64,000 nt of DNA from positions 62,001 to 126,000 of the forward strand of contig CALYDD020000416.1 of the NCBI GenBank assembly GCA_944472135.2. The letters run 5' to 3'. Shown one piece after another: positions 10,135 through 21,065 of this stretch (within the stretch, counting starts at the first letter, position 1; every line of letters starts with the position of its first letter). Position numbers and translations under genes: made by a program. This DNA is from Trichobilharzia regenti (Eukaryota; Platyhelminthes; Trematoda; Strigeidida; Schistosomatidae). Under the pieces are notes generated by a model. The model was given only the letters and a program-made list of their open reading frames with translations, ran no database searches and was not told the DNA's origin.

Positions 10135-10325
10135 TAAACAAGTGACTGTATAGTAAGCTAGCTTGGTCTAATAACCTGACGGTTCCAAGTTCTATCCTCG
10201 TTGGGATCTTTGATGTGCACTTATGAAAAATCCCTAACTAAGAGGAAACAGCTGTCCATTGTTCCCTGAGTTTTCAATAACCTATATAACTGGTGCTGAC
10301 TCGTTACGAAATGTAAACTGTAATA
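10135..10325 (+). repeat. Hammerhead SINE, strongly diverged copy
   Basis: Recognisable as head plus ribozyme plus tail: a decayed box B (GGTTCCAAGTTCTATCC), then AAATCCCTAACTAAGAGGAAACAGCTGTCC, where GAAAC and GUC remain but core and stem II are lost. An old, inactive copy. Confidence 0.55.
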
Positions 10326-10382
10326 CAATCTTTGTATCGGTTGAATGATGCCGAAACCAAATGCATAATATCGCACTGTCAT

Positions 10383-10690
10383 TCAACTCACCACCCACGC
10401 AGCCGCGATTCGAACCAAGGACCTTCCGGTTACAAGGCAAGCTGGTTCGTATACCTTTCAGCCACTAGGACCTGATTGAATGGCCAACCCATGAATTCTA
10501 ACTTCTAGCAATTTGTGATTTTAGCGCCACCACCAACTAGTGTCATCGGTGAGTATATGTCCTCACATCCGGCCGGATGTACTCCACTGGTCACGACTTC
10601 TCACTAGAACTTCAGGCGACTTTGTCCAACAACCAGTTACTAACGAGCATCGGATTGATTTTCAATAATTAGTTTGTTCTGTTCTTTTTC
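10383..10690 (-). repeat. SINE, minus member of an inverted pair
   Basis: Reverse copy containing box B (GGTTCGAATCGCGG on minus), box A region and linker, ending with the start of the unit near 10690. It lacks the ribozyme end. The plus copy at 10733-10995 faces it across about 40 bp. Confidence 0.7.
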
Positions 10691-10732
10691 AGGATAGACC
10701 ACGTATTTGCCGCCAGTGACACTGGTTGTCAG

Positions 10733-10995
10733 TTATGCTAAAATCACGAATAGCTAGAAGTTAGAATTCATGGGTTGGCCAGTGGCTGAAAGGTATACGA
10801 ACCAGCTTGCCTTGTAAACGGAAGGCCCTGGGTTCGAACCATGATGGTGGGTGCGTATTGCCAGTAAGTGCCAAACTAGGGTGAAACATCTGTCCAGTAC
10901 TCCAAGCTGGTTTTCAATGGTTCTCTAACTGATATCAGTCCATAGCTGAACCTGAAACAAATAGAATCCCAACAGACCAATTCTTGAGAATGTCA
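10733..10995 (+). repeat. Hammerhead SINE, plus member of inverted pair
   Basis: tRNA-like head with box B GGGTTCGAACC (about 10829), then a ribozyme region with GUGCCAAACUAGGGUGAAAC and GUCCAGUAC. The CUGANGA segment has become CAGUAAG, so it is predicted inactive. It forms a head-to-head pair with 10383-10690. Confidence 0.72.
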
Positions 10996-11996
10996 GACTT
11001 ATTTGACATTCATTTCATAATGTTAACAATTACAGCTTTTTAATTTGCCATTTTACTTGTCCTGCCTTGGTTATTGCCGTTGCGGTACATACTGTCAGTG
11101 TCTACTAAATATCACAAAGCATGCCCACTAATTCATAATGAAAAACACAGCTTTTGTTCAGCGAAGAAATATCTCTTCTCAACGACTACATTTTCAAGTT
11201 GTACAGTCGTATTTACATTAAGGAAAAAGGTATGAAGTAGCACTCGGAATGGTTTAGTCGACAACTAAGCCTCAAATTCACAAGAGTCTTTTGCAGTCAG
11301 GTCATTCAGAACACCCACCCACCCCCGTGATCTATCCTTTAAAGTTAGCTACAGGACCAAATCGAACCACTCCAAAATCTTACGTTTTCTCCACTTATGC
11401 ATAGCTGACGCTCCAGCGAAACACCGACAGAAAGCTAAATTATGTGTTCGAAAGTGTTTTTGTTAAACCTCTTTCTCTACCTTGGTCACAGTTATGTTAT
11501 TTTATATTATTCTATTTTATCACTTGAATTCATTCAATTTCATTTCATCTTCACCGTTTTGTAATGTTATCATCATCGTTCGTTCCATTAATTTTTAGAC
11601 AACAGACCCTACTGTTTAAAATCTAAATACTAATTGTATTAATAAGCAAAACAAAAAAATCAAGAGGGATAAGGGGAAAAGACATCATAATCCAATTTTC
11701 GCCGCAGTAGGAACAGCCTTCGAGTGTATTCATTTTGGATACAAAGTTCCGGTTTAGTCGGTCCTATTGCAACATATAGCTTCAGCTATATGTAGGAGAA
11801 ATCAGCGAACTGTACATGATAACAACCTCAAAATTTGGTATATAACCCTGAAGGCTGTGTTGGCGTCTGTGCAATGTCCAGTGTCGACCAAGTGTGTTAC
11901 AAGTGTCATAATAAATATATGTGGGATTACACCAACAACTAAGTGTTAAAACTTTAAATAACATAAATATTTTGGAAACTTTACACAAAATATTAC
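10996..11996. other. Non-coding stretch in LRR-gene intron
   Basis: T-rich region at about 11470-11650 and A-rich patches. Short frames at 11767-11988 on both strands have no support as exons, and phases of flanking exons already match without them. Confidence 0.4.
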
Positions 11997-12139
11997 TCGT
12001 TAAAATCTAAGCATAATTCACGTAATGACTTGGAAACTGCAGTATTAGCGACTAGTGTACCAATACTCTTGGCATCTAGAAAACAGTCGATTAGTTCAAG
12101 ACGCGTAATAGCATAACATCCTTTAATCAACAGTCCACT
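11997..12139 (-). CDS. Leucine-rich-repeat protein, LRR exon 1
   Basis: Minus-strand exon of 143 nt. The acceptor is CTTTTACAG after a pyrimidine tract; the donor is AACGA/GTAATA (phase 2). Read straight through, the frame would stop at the donor (GAGTAA), so splicing is required. It encodes the first repeat (TRLELIDCFLDAKSIGTLV) and the start of the second (SLRELCLDFN). The split codon GA|G joins exactly to the exon at 6785-6925, about 5 kb downstream. The repeat length of about 28 residues and the LxxLxLxxC/N pattern are typical of ribonuclease-inhibitor-like LRRs. Confidence 0.7.
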
Positions 12140-12715
12140 CTGTAAAAGAATAAAGAGAAGAAAAAACAAACTAGAAATCCTTCTCTATTCAACAATTCAT
12201 TGAGAAACGCTGGAATATGGTGAGAATAAGCAATCAGCTAACTAAGGCAGCAGATTTCAAACCAAAACAACAACAACAAAACTTTTCAGCTTCTTATAGG
12301 CCCCATAAAATAGGTATTTATAACTAGCTGGTTGTGCCTTTCTAGTTTCACCTAGGAGCCCAACAGTGAATTTTGTCATCCAAGATCTTAGGTGGAAAAA
12401 TAACTCACTTTTGTTTGAATTACTTTATTGAAGAATAAATATATATTTGGACTGGATATATACCTTTCCTTTTGTCAGTCATTTTCCAGTATTTTACAAA
12501 CACCATGATTAATATTTGGAAAGTATTTTAGTAAGTTACAATCGCAAGTATAACCTCCACCACACCCAAAAATCTTAGAACTAAATAATGGTAAGAGATA
12601 AATGTCGGAATCAACTTTGTACAACTTCACTGTATAGTTTACGAATTCATCAGAGTGATAGAGTTTTGACTGGCTTAGAAGACAGCCTTCTTAAAGGTCA
12701 AAGATAAACCTTTTC
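12140..12715. other. Intron of LRR gene, nothing recognised
   Basis: AT-rich intronic sequence between exons at 11997-12139 and 13690-13944; no element ends or coding signal seen. Confidence 0.4.
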
Positions 12716-12960
12716 CAAGTGTTGGTTTGCGGGCATTTGATTTGATTGGTTACAGGATTTTATCATGAGCTGACATCATTTAGAGAACCATTGGAAAACC
12801 AGAGGTGATTACTGAATAGCTGTTTCGTCCCAGTTTGTGACTCTTCATCAGTACCCACCCACCGGGATTCAGACTCAGGACCTTTCAAATAAGAGGTTAG
12901 CTCGTAGACCAGTAAGCCACTGGTACCCGATCTAATGGTCCATGAGTTCAACTTCGTACA
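12716..12960 (-). repeat. Hammerhead SINE, minus member of an inverted pair
   Basis: Reverse copy from the tail (GTGTTGGTTTGCGGG) through a ribozyme-like domain (core AUGAAGA with C3 to A, stem II mismatched, triplet AUU) to the tRNA head near 12960. The adjoining plus fragment continues directly at 12961. Confidence 0.75.
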
Positions 12961-13075
12961 GTGGAGAGTCACAAACTAGGACGAAACAGCTGTTTAGTAC
13001 TCCTTGTTGCTTTTTTTGCAACAGTTTTCTAACCTATATTAGCTCATAATGAAATCATATAACCGATAAACCTTT
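12961..13075 (+). repeat. Hammerhead SINE 3' fragment, plus member of inverted pair
   Basis: Short plus-strand piece: GUGGAGA core remnant, AGTCACAAACTAGGACGAAACAG, then a tail ending near AATGAAATCATATAACCG. Core C3 is lost. Its tail and that of the minus copy could base-pair in a read-through transcript. Confidence 0.7.
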
Positions 13076-13689
13076 TCTATGGACACAAAAGAATGCACAA
13101 CAAATTTTCATGACTTTTTTTGTCCTCACATTATAATACCAAACAGTAAGCGTTCATAGACTTACAATTATGAGGAGATTAAGAACTAGTGGTTTTGTCA
13201 GTAATATTCATACTAAATAAATACAGTATTCACAGTCATTTTAAGTAAGTTTGTCAACTGAAAGAAAGGGATACTGATCCCAGTTTTTATTTTGAATAAC
13301 CAATTTCTGAGGGATTCTTTGGCCACTCACGATGAAATCAGTCAAACAGAAAAGCCTCTAACAACTACAAGTTTCTATTACACTTTAATGTCATGTTAGG
13401 TGAGTAATGAAACATAAAAAAGTACAATAACTCAGGCTTGTCTTTGACTTCAATTGAAAGTCAATTTAATAAGATCAGAAATAATTGAATAACAAGATTC
13501 ATCCCTATAAAACACTATCTAATAGCAAAAATGAACATTTTATTGCATGAAACTACCAGAATATTTCAGATGACCCAATTTTGAAACTTATGATCAGTTT
13601 AGTAGTAGTTTTCGCTAACCATTACTGAATTTTTTATGCTACACTGTCAGTAACAATAAGATAATGAGGCAAGTTTACATTTCACTTAC
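13076..13689. other. Intron of LRR gene, nothing recognised
   Basis: AT-rich sequence between the SINE pair and the splice donor at 13690. No further structure seen. Confidence 0.4.
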
Positions 13690-13944
13690 CAATGCTACCA
13701 TGTCATCATTTTCAACATGACAGTCCCATACAAATAATTCTTGTATCAGTGTATATCGTCTTGCACGTATAGATTCAATTAACGGTAACAGTTTAACTAA
13801 TGGTTTGTCTTCTTTCACTGGTTTACTTCTAACTTTCTTCTTCTTGATAGTTACACCTTCATCGGTGTCTTCTTTAAGAGCTTCAATCAGTCTGTCATCG
13901 TCCCAATATTCAACTATACGACGATCTTGTGGATCAACTAAAAA
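13690..13944 (-). CDS. Leucine-rich-repeat protein, second recognised exon
   Basis: Minus-strand exon of 255 nt (85 codons). The acceptor TATTAAAG precedes TTTTTAG; using the AG seven bases later would give an early stop, so the upstream AG is chosen. The donor GCATTG/GTAAGT is strong. The peptide starts FLVDPQDRRIVEYWDDDRL, has a lysine-rich patch (IKKKKVRSK) and ends in VENDDMVAL. Phase 0 joins it to the exon at 11997-12139. I do not recognise this N-terminal domain. The architecture (helical region followed by RNI-type LRRs) would suit a ciliary or cytoskeletal LRR protein, but that is inference. Confidence 0.65.
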
Positions 13945-14017
13945 CTTTAATATATTCGATTAATATTATAGTCATTCATATGAAAAAAGTTTGCTGTGAA
14001 GATATAATTTAGCTTAC

Positions 14018-14158
14018 TCTTGTCACAGGACGATCTTCTTCCAAAGCTTTTTTAAAACACTTTCTAATTGAATTACATACTGTTGTTTCATAACGCTCAA
14101 CTCGATGTTCATAGTCTTTAATCATTTCAGTCATTGATCTCACTATTGCTGTATCGCT
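14018..14158 (-). CDS. Leucine-rich-repeat protein, upstream exon
   Basis: Minus-strand exon of 141 nt (47 codons, phase 0 both ends). The acceptor is AACTTAG before AGCGAT and the donor is GTAAGC after ACAAGA. It begins SDTAIVRSMTEMIK, is rich in E, R and K, and is probably helical; it ends EEDRPVTR. It is the most upstream exon I can support, and upstream exons carrying the start codon were not found. The next exon (13690-13944) continues in phase with FLVDPQDRRIVEYW. There is no recognised domain in this part. The gene call rests on splice signals and phase agreement over five exons. Confidence 0.62.
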
Positions 14159-14539
14159 CTAAGTTTGTATTATCAAATAAAATTAAGTTTTAATCTCACT
14201 TTTGAATTCTTTTTTGGTGGCATACTACAGTAAATGGAAAGAAAAAATTACTTTTTTTAATCTTCACTCGACTGCAATAAAATATCAGTTTTAAAATAAG
14301 GTATACTGAAATAAGTATTTCAACAGCAAACTCTAATTCCAGATTAACAGAAGGCAGCAGTTCAAACAAAAACAGTACTTTTTTAAATATGTAAACAAAC
14401 CTGAGGAAATACACAGCGAAAATAGTCGAACTATACTTTGAAGTAATTTATAGCAGGTCGTGAAGCTCACCAGTCTAGCAGAGAAGGTTGGTGACGTTTA
14501 TCCAGAGTACAATGTACATAAACTCAAGTTCTTATCTTC
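14159..14539. other. Sequence upstream of the first recognised LRR-gene exon
   Basis: Holds the acceptor of the 14018-14158 exon and a hydrophobic 72-codon minus frame (14196-14414) without splice support. Upstream exons or the promoter are expected at or beyond here but are not visible. Confidence 0.35.
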
Positions 14540-14940
14540 CAACTCCTATTGCATTTGTTTTGCTCGGATCAAAGAATGACAAAAACACCGAGTGACTGTT
14601 TGAAATACGAGATACATTTTGGGACCAAAATCATGGCATGATGATTGCTTAGCTAGCTAGGGATCGTTCACAAGTAGCTGAATGTAATGTGCCAAATGGT
14701 GTGGGTGATTGATCACGGACTTTCAAATTGATGATCTGACTTAAACATCGAAGGTCAAAATCAATGTTGAGTGGAGGATGCTGTAAACTGCGAATTTCGG
14801 AGAATTATTTACCACTACATGATGTTGAGAGGAGTCAAGCAACAAAGGCATCCTAAATAAGTTCCCAAACAAATCCAGTGGGTCCACCCAAGCAAAAGTG
14901 TGGGAGTTTCTCGCTATTACAAGCAACATATATCACACAT
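14540..14940. repeat. Unclassified dispersed repeat, copy 1
   Basis: Shares blocks with 21490-21745 in the same orientation: ACATTTTGGGACCAAA / ACATTTCGGGACCAAA, GATTGCTTAGCTAGCTAGGG, GATCGTTCACAAGTAG, GTGGGTGATTGATC and AATGTTGAGTGGAGGATGCT. No coding similarity. It may be an LTR or UTR of a retrotransposon. The real ends are unknown. Confidence 0.6.
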
Positions 14941-16689
14941 TGCTGCTAAATGGTAGGAATAGTATCACTCATGGACTCCACATAGTTATTCAAACCAAGC
15001 TGAGCATTATTACTTAAATAAATAAATGAATGAACTGTTTCTGCCATTTAGATGCATTCCTAAGTCTACATTAACTCCCAAATTAGTTGTTTAGCTTAGA
15101 CCATAAAGAAATCGAAACAAAATACTGATCATCTAAAATGTGTAATGTATTTTTAGATCAGAGATGGCGACAGGTGATGACGACCTAAGAAGCTGGAAGG
15201 CGTTCACGAATAACCAAATCTGTTACGACAGGACGCCAAATAATGTGGACACTTGACCGTGTGTCTTCAGTTTAACCAGACGAACTAAACATTACAGGTC
15301 AGTACCCACAGTTGAACTATGAAAGCCATAAGCAACTAATTGAAGAAAACTGTTTACGGTAGCAAGTATTTTAAATGCGGTTGAGAAGAAGCAGTATTGG
15401 ACGGTGGCAATATCTTGTTTGTTGTTTCCATTATATGTCTTATATCAACATGGTGCTTAGATCACTTGGAAAATGCAGTAAAAGCGGGTGAATCTTTCGA
15501 AATATATATAAAACTAATGATACATGCCAAAGAACGTAAAGAAGAATTAAAATCTCCTAGAAGGAACTCTTTAATGCAAGAAAAATTGACTTTCTGTAGC
15601 TTTTGCGTAAGCATTGATGGCAATACATTTAACCATTTACCTTTGGCTGGTACATATAAATAACAAAAACCTGTAGTATTTTGCCTTTGCAGATGCTGAT
15701 ACGGATATCGATATACCTGACACCTCTTTATTATGATGAAGAAGATTATAAAGAATAAAACCGATAGATGTACTGAAAACTTAGAACTAATTCAAAAGTC
15801 TCTAAACAAGAAATCAAATGTATATAACAATAGAATATTACGAGATTTGATATCTAAAAGTCTTAAACTGCCAAGCTCACAGCAATCCTAAGCTTATTAT
15901 AACCTATTCTTCGATAATGCCTTTTTATCGTCAATGAAGATTTCATCTACCCATTATGTGCTGAAGTAACGCTAGTCCGTGCATAATATGTCCTGTGAAG
16001 GCTGAGACAGCGCTGATTAGCAAGCCCAGTATGTTCTGATCCACTCCTGAAAATGCCTAGAAAAAGAAAATGGTGCGGTATCAGTACCAGTCATGCTGAA
16101 AAGCAGCACTGAGTTTCAGTCTGTGCCATTAAAGGATCCATTTCAGAACAGATTCAGAATTTACTCACTATAGAATGTTAGAATTATTTCAGAATTAGTG
16201 GGATTTAATTCAGAATTATAGTAACCTAGGGATAGATAAACACAACAGAAACGTTCCTTTATCATGCCTTCAGATATCTTAGACAATTCTGTGAAACATC
16301 GAAATATAACTTGTAGTAGCACTACACGCGTGGCTTCAAGGTAGCTATGTTTTCAATATTATACCTTCCAATAACTTCCAGTAACATTATGACCGATATT
16401 ATTTATACAGAATATGTAAATAACCTAATGTTTCTTCAGTTAGCCTCATGAAAGAAAGAATTTTGTGTACTAGTCTCGGCTACTTACACTAATAATTTTA
16501 GCGAAACAAGAAACCCTAGTTCGAAATCGTTCCAAGGTCGTTGCTGTAACAACCATGACATAAACTTAAGCCCTGACCTTTCAGAAAGTCCGACTATATG
16601 AAATAAAAAATATAAACTTAGACTGAGAAAAGATTTCACTTTACATCATAGCTTCCAATTTCATATAAACAATGTGTTCATATGGCAAT
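14941..16689. other. Non-coding stretch with one doubtful exon-like region
   Basis: Mostly AT-rich with no recognised elements. A plus-strand frame at 15397-15663 (88 codons, charged middle HAKERKEELKSPRRN) and a pyrimidine tract plus CAG at 15693 before a short acidic reading (ADTDIDIPDTSLL then stop) might be remnants of an exon, but nothing confirms it. Confidence 0.35.
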
Positions 16690-17410
16690 TTGGAGTATTG
16701 TTAGATCCAATATCCAATATCGTTTTTACGAGCTAGTATAAACCAATTTGATTTCTTTGTGCTCGCTTCTTGATTGTGAGGTATAGGTTCTTGATCTTCG
16801 GTAAACTTCTGCGTAGCTTGTCCCGCCACTCGACTGTCGTAGCTTTGGTTGACTCCAAAGGGAGTAGTGCTGGGATTAATTATATGTGGTTTGTAGTATG
16901 AGGTATGTTAAGACTGTTACTACTGTGATTGGAGTTGATCCTTTCGCCAGTTAGTCCTTCGGTATTGTCGACAAGAGAAAAGAGATAGTAATAATAATAA
17001 TAATAGTAATAATAATAATAATAATAATAGTAATAATAATAATAATAGTAATAATAATAATAATAATAATAGATATAATTAGTGAAGCTATTCAGACTAA
17101 GAGACAGAAACGAAAATAGGAAACGTAACAACAGTCAGCTCATGAAGTTTGAAGAATAATATATATATCAGTAATAGTAATAATAATAATAATAATAGTA
17201 ATTATAATATTAATAAGTTGTCAGGAGAGTAAGACGGGAGAGAATGTAAAGAAGTAAAATGACGAGTTTAATTATCTACCCTGATTGGTAAATGCGATTT
17301 TAAGGAGATAGGCCATTTGGATGCAGTCCTTGTATCGCTGCATGGTTGTCCAGCCTTCGCTTAAAGGCGTCCAAAGACGGTGCCATAGCTACATCATACA
17401 TTGTTCATCC
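16690..17410 (-). mobile_element. CR1-A LINE, 3'-terminal fragment (minus)
   Basis: Reverse complement of 26965-27603: the last ORF2 codons (rc of ATGGCACCGTCTTTGGACGC), the same 3' UTR, the AT-trinucleotide tract and the same terminal GATATTGGATATTGG-like end at about 16705. Long stretches are identical to the element at 22.4-27.6 kb, so insertion or duplication was recent. It is 5'-truncated. Confidence 0.85.
16991..17072. repeat. AAT/AAC-type trinucleotide microsatellite
   Basis: A run of AATAATAAT with occasional AGT interruptions, inside the CR1-A 3' UTR; the sister copies at 27285-27330 and 28100-28125 have shorter tracts. The poly-Tyr frame called across it is an artefact. A second, shorter tract is at 17175-17215. 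Confidence 0.9.
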
Positions 17411-17454
17411 TTATGGCGAGTTTGTAAAGCCTTTTATTATTATTATTTCCTTTA

Positions 17455-18870
17455 GTTCCTAGAGGAATATAGGGCTTCAGCTGCGCACCCCCATTACCTT
17501 CGGTTTTCTGCCATCTTTTTCACTCCGCTCCAAGTCTGCCCACATGCTTTCATCTCTTCCTCGCGTGACCTCCTCCAAGTCACCCTTACACTGACGATCA
17601 AATCGCCGCTTCCCATCCGGGTTCCGCTCGAGGGCTTGTCTAGTGATGACGCTTGATGGCTTCCTCAGGGTGTGACCAATCCATCTCCATTTCTTCCTGC
17701 CTATTTGTTTGAAAATCGGTTCCTGGTTGGTTCGCTCCCACAGATCCCCGTTGCTGACCTTTTCTGGCCAGCCATCTGATCTTGAGTATTGAGCGAAGAC
17801 AACTGTTGATGAAGGTCTGTAGTTTGTTTGGGCTGCTCTTTATGACGCGCCAAGTCTCTCATCCGTATAGTAAGTAGCACTGACTTCATATTGGATTTGA
17901 AAATCCGGATCTTATTTTCATTTTCATGCTGAGTACTGCTGACCTCCACACAGACTTAAGGGTAATGAATGCTTGTCTTGCTTTTCAGATTCTGGCTTTG
18001 GTATTCTCGTCACTTCCGTCCGCCTGTAGTTGGAACGATGCTTCCCAGTTAGGTGGGTAGGGGAAGGAGGTTGTTTCTTTCAGGTTCCCCCCATTATATA
18101 TGCCTGCTGATTGTTGTCTGTTGTTGTTGCTATTGGTGATGTTGACCAGGAATCTTCATCACCTCTGTTTTCTCTATGTTCACCTGAATTCCTAACTTCT
18201 CTGGAGGCTTCTTCTGCCAGTTTGCCGCTTTTCACTTGCATATCTTCCAATTTGTGGGAAATCAGACATATACATGTTATCGGCGAAGTCCAGATCCCCC
18301 AAGTTTTTTGTGTGAGTCCGTTTTATGCCTGTTCCCTCGTTGGTTGCCGTTGTCTGTCGCATTATCCAATCTACTGCAATCAGGGAAATCATTGGTGATA
18401 GTAGACAGCCTTGTCTCACTTCCGTCCTCACTTCGAAGACTTCCGTAAGATTCCCGTTGTAGATTACTTGGCATGCAGAATTGTCGTATAACTGTTGGAT
18501 GAGATGTATAATTGTCGATGGCACCCCACAGTAGTAGCGAAGTAGTTGCCAAATCACCTCTCGATCGACGCTGTCTGTCGAAGGCCTTTTCAAAGTCGAT
18601 GAAGTTGATATAGAGAGGTGACTGACGGCCATTCCAAGCTTTGTTCAGTGATGATTCGTAGAGTGGCAATTTGATCAATACATGACTTGTTTCTCCTGAA
18701 TCTGACCTGTTCCGGTCGACGTTTTTCATCTAGGGCTTGTTTGATTCTTTCCAGGATGACGCGGCTTAGTATTTTGCTTGGAATGGACAGGAGCATAAAG
18801 CCTTTTAATTTCCTGATACTCTTCTTGTTGTATTGGACCGATCATAAATCTCTAGGGAATTTCATTGCAA
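17455..18870 (-). mobile_element. RTE-like LINE, RT domain to C-terminus (minus)
   Basis: On the minus strand: LLSIPSKILSRVILERIKQA, SCIDQIATLRII, INFIDFEKAFDR (RT motif A), EVRQGCLLSPMI (motif B), LGDLDFADNM in place of the FADD motif, then the C-terminal block [39 protein letters not shown] and a 3' end near 17455. Frameshifts are present, and the second catalytic Asp reads Asn (FADN). Antisense frames on plus (18111-18448) are shadows. It is in the same family as 4770-5345 and 7080-8880. Confidence 0.8.
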
Positions 18871-20720
18871 AAATATGTCTCCTGAGTTGTTACAGACCTA
18901 CCAAACTTGATCAAAAGAGGAATATGTAGGTAATTTTCTAAAGAATCTATGGTTCACAGAAGGACAGCGGTGATGTAGTGAATTTTTTTTCATGTTTTGT
19001 GGTTCAACTTTTCACTTAAGTCGAAAATACTCTGGAAAAAGGGGTGCCAGGAGAGTATACTGAGTATCAAGTGAACGGTGATAGAAAAGAGTGAGTGTAA
19101 GGTAAGAATGCTGACCACATAACAAGTGAGGAGACAAGTGCTCCTACGCAGAATAAGCAAACGCGAGAAAAGGATTTATATAAAAATTAAGAATCTGGAA
19201 TGGACATTGACAGAAATAATTTTCAACCCCCTGAATTAATCTGCTTCTCGGATAGATATTCACGAAGTATCCCTTTCCTCATGTTGACTTAGCTTTCCCT
19301 TGAGCTTGACAAATTCTGAACCAGCCCCAATGTCAGCTCTCAGTGAACTTCATTGGTTAAAACTCTGGAGGAAAGAATCAAGACCGCGCCTTTATTTTAG
19401 CAGTCCTATGAGTTACTTAGTTAAGGTTTAGCCTAGGATAATGTAGATCCTTTCTGGTGGTAAGTCTTGAGATTGTGTTATGCATACTAATCAGGTAGCA
19501 ATGACGGGAAGTTCACAGATGCAACCCTTGGATTCCATCATCATATCGTCGGTGATACAATGTGATGGTCACCACACTTTATAAATTCGCTGAAACCTAA
19601 GGCACTTTGGAAGAATATTGTACAGTAAAATAATGGACTTTTAAGTGCCAGCAGATGTCTGTTTTGTGCAACTGCATGAGAAGACTGAGTAACTGGGATC
19701 TGCAGGTTGTTAGCCAATTGGATGGCATTTGTCGGTTTTTTGTAATACGTGATTAGAGTAGATACGTACCGAATGCCTCTAACTTTTCGACAGACTGAGA
19801 GGAAAATCAGGAATAAAACTGGGTACAGTTCCACGATGACTGACTTTCTGCTTACAGAGTGTACGATGTTCCCTTCCGTCAAGAATTACGTTCTTCCATA
19901 CGCTGTCAAGCGCAAGATAGCAGTCAGGTTGCCCATTTCTATTTCTCAGACATTCCAGAGGAGGACTTTGAGCAACAAATAGTTGCAATAGCTTCCCATG
20001 TTTAGAAATAATTGATGAGTTAAAATATCCTGGTAATTTAACGATAACCAGTTGTTCTAAGTCTTGCCCAGATTGTTTACACAGGTGCCAATGTTGTTGG
20101 ACACTGAGTGGGCATTGTATAAACCTTTTTGTTCGAACAGGTTCCCTTTTCGCGACATTCCCTGTCGTGACCTAGACGTTTGATCGTGACAGAAGACCGG
20201 AGCAATGTGTATTACGCTGACGTTATTTACAGACTTTGGTGCATTGGTAGTAATCAACTGTGAATCACATGGTCAAGCTGCTGTGTGATTAACTTGCTGG
20301 CTTATACTCGATTGATTAATAAACCTTCGACTTACCGTTGGTCTTTTAATACTGCTTGCGTTAATATCGAGTTGGTTATTATATACATAAAATAGTATTC
20401 TGAGTTCTGGAGAGCTGTCTTCTGGCTACAGCAAATTCGCCTTATACCGTTATCGGCAAAAGTTATGATCCTTTCAGAAACTGTGTTGAATTTCGTGTGG
20501 ATGTTTCTTGCTGTGATCCATCAGTCTTTTTATCATATTTTTCTTGTTCTGGTTTAACTAATTCTCCACAAACTTTTCTTTGGTTACTTCAAATGGGTTG
20601 GAATAACCATCCCTTTTCTTACTACCTTTTTGAATGTACACTAGTTAGTAACTGGTCCAATGCGTCTAGTCCTATCTTTGGTGCAGACCGAATTCTATCA
20701 AATCACGTTTGCAGTGTTAC
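18871..20720. other. Stretch without recognised gene; possible LTR remnant
   Basis: Minus frame 19541-19882 (113 codons) and its neighbours (19779-19988) resemble no family I know; the overlap of open frames suggests an old element rather than exons. The part at about 20090-20390 (TGTTGGACAC start, AATAAA at 20321, ending ATATACA) has LTR-like features, but no partner or target duplication is visible. Confidence 0.35.
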
Positions 20721-20724
20721 CACC

Positions 20725-20865
20725 CTGTAGGTGGCTCGCTATCATGGCACACCTTTAACTGTTGATGGTAGATGGTTGAAGGCAATCAGTAGGAAGCCTG
20801 GGACCTAGGTTTCGTGCTGGCTGGTCCTCATCAGCAAGACACATCTGCAACCTTGAACAAACTCG
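20725..20865 (-). repeat. Hammerhead SINE family 2, minus copy
   Basis: On the minus strand CUGAUGA (20828-20834), GAAA (20810-20813) and GUC (20802-20804) are all kept, but stem II reads GGAC/GCAC with two mismatches. Flanking sequence (GTTGCAGATGTGTCTTG and CTTCCTACTGATTGC) matches the plus copy at 20960-21065. Predicted weak or inactive because of stem II. Confidence 0.65.
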
Positions 20866-20867
20866 TA

Positions 20868-21065
20868 TCAATCGCGAGTTAGAACAGCCCGGTGACAACT
20901 TATCTGACTGCTACACTGGATGACTAGAGTTCGAATCTTTGAAGGGACATAAGTCCCCCTAAAGTTGCAGATACACCTTGCTGATGAGTGCCAACTAGCA
21001 CGAAACCTATGTCGAGCAAGGCTTCCTGCCAATTGTTTGTAACCATCTAATATCTTATCACTACT
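20868..21065 (+). repeat. Hammerhead SINE family 2, plus copy
   Basis: A box-B-like GAGTTCGAATC (about 20929) precedes a hammerhead core: CUGAUGA 20981-20987, stem II GUGC 20988-20991 with GCAC 20998-21001, GAAA 21002-21005, stem III A21005-U21012 and C21006-G21011 with a 4-nt loop, cleavage triplet GUC 21011-21013. Stem I is imperfect: CCUUG 20976-20980 pairs with CAAGG 21017-21021 only if a 3-nt GAG after the cleavage site bulges out. The core is perfect, stem I doubtful. Confidence 0.7.

Noticed and set aside
16880..17131. Frame encoding a long poly-tyrosine tract
   Set aside because: It is the translated AAT-type microsatellite of the CR1-A 3' UTR on the minus strand, not a gene.
18111..18448. 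Plus-strand open frames of 70-95 codons
   Set aside because: They are antisense to the RTE reverse transcriptase fragment on the minus strand.
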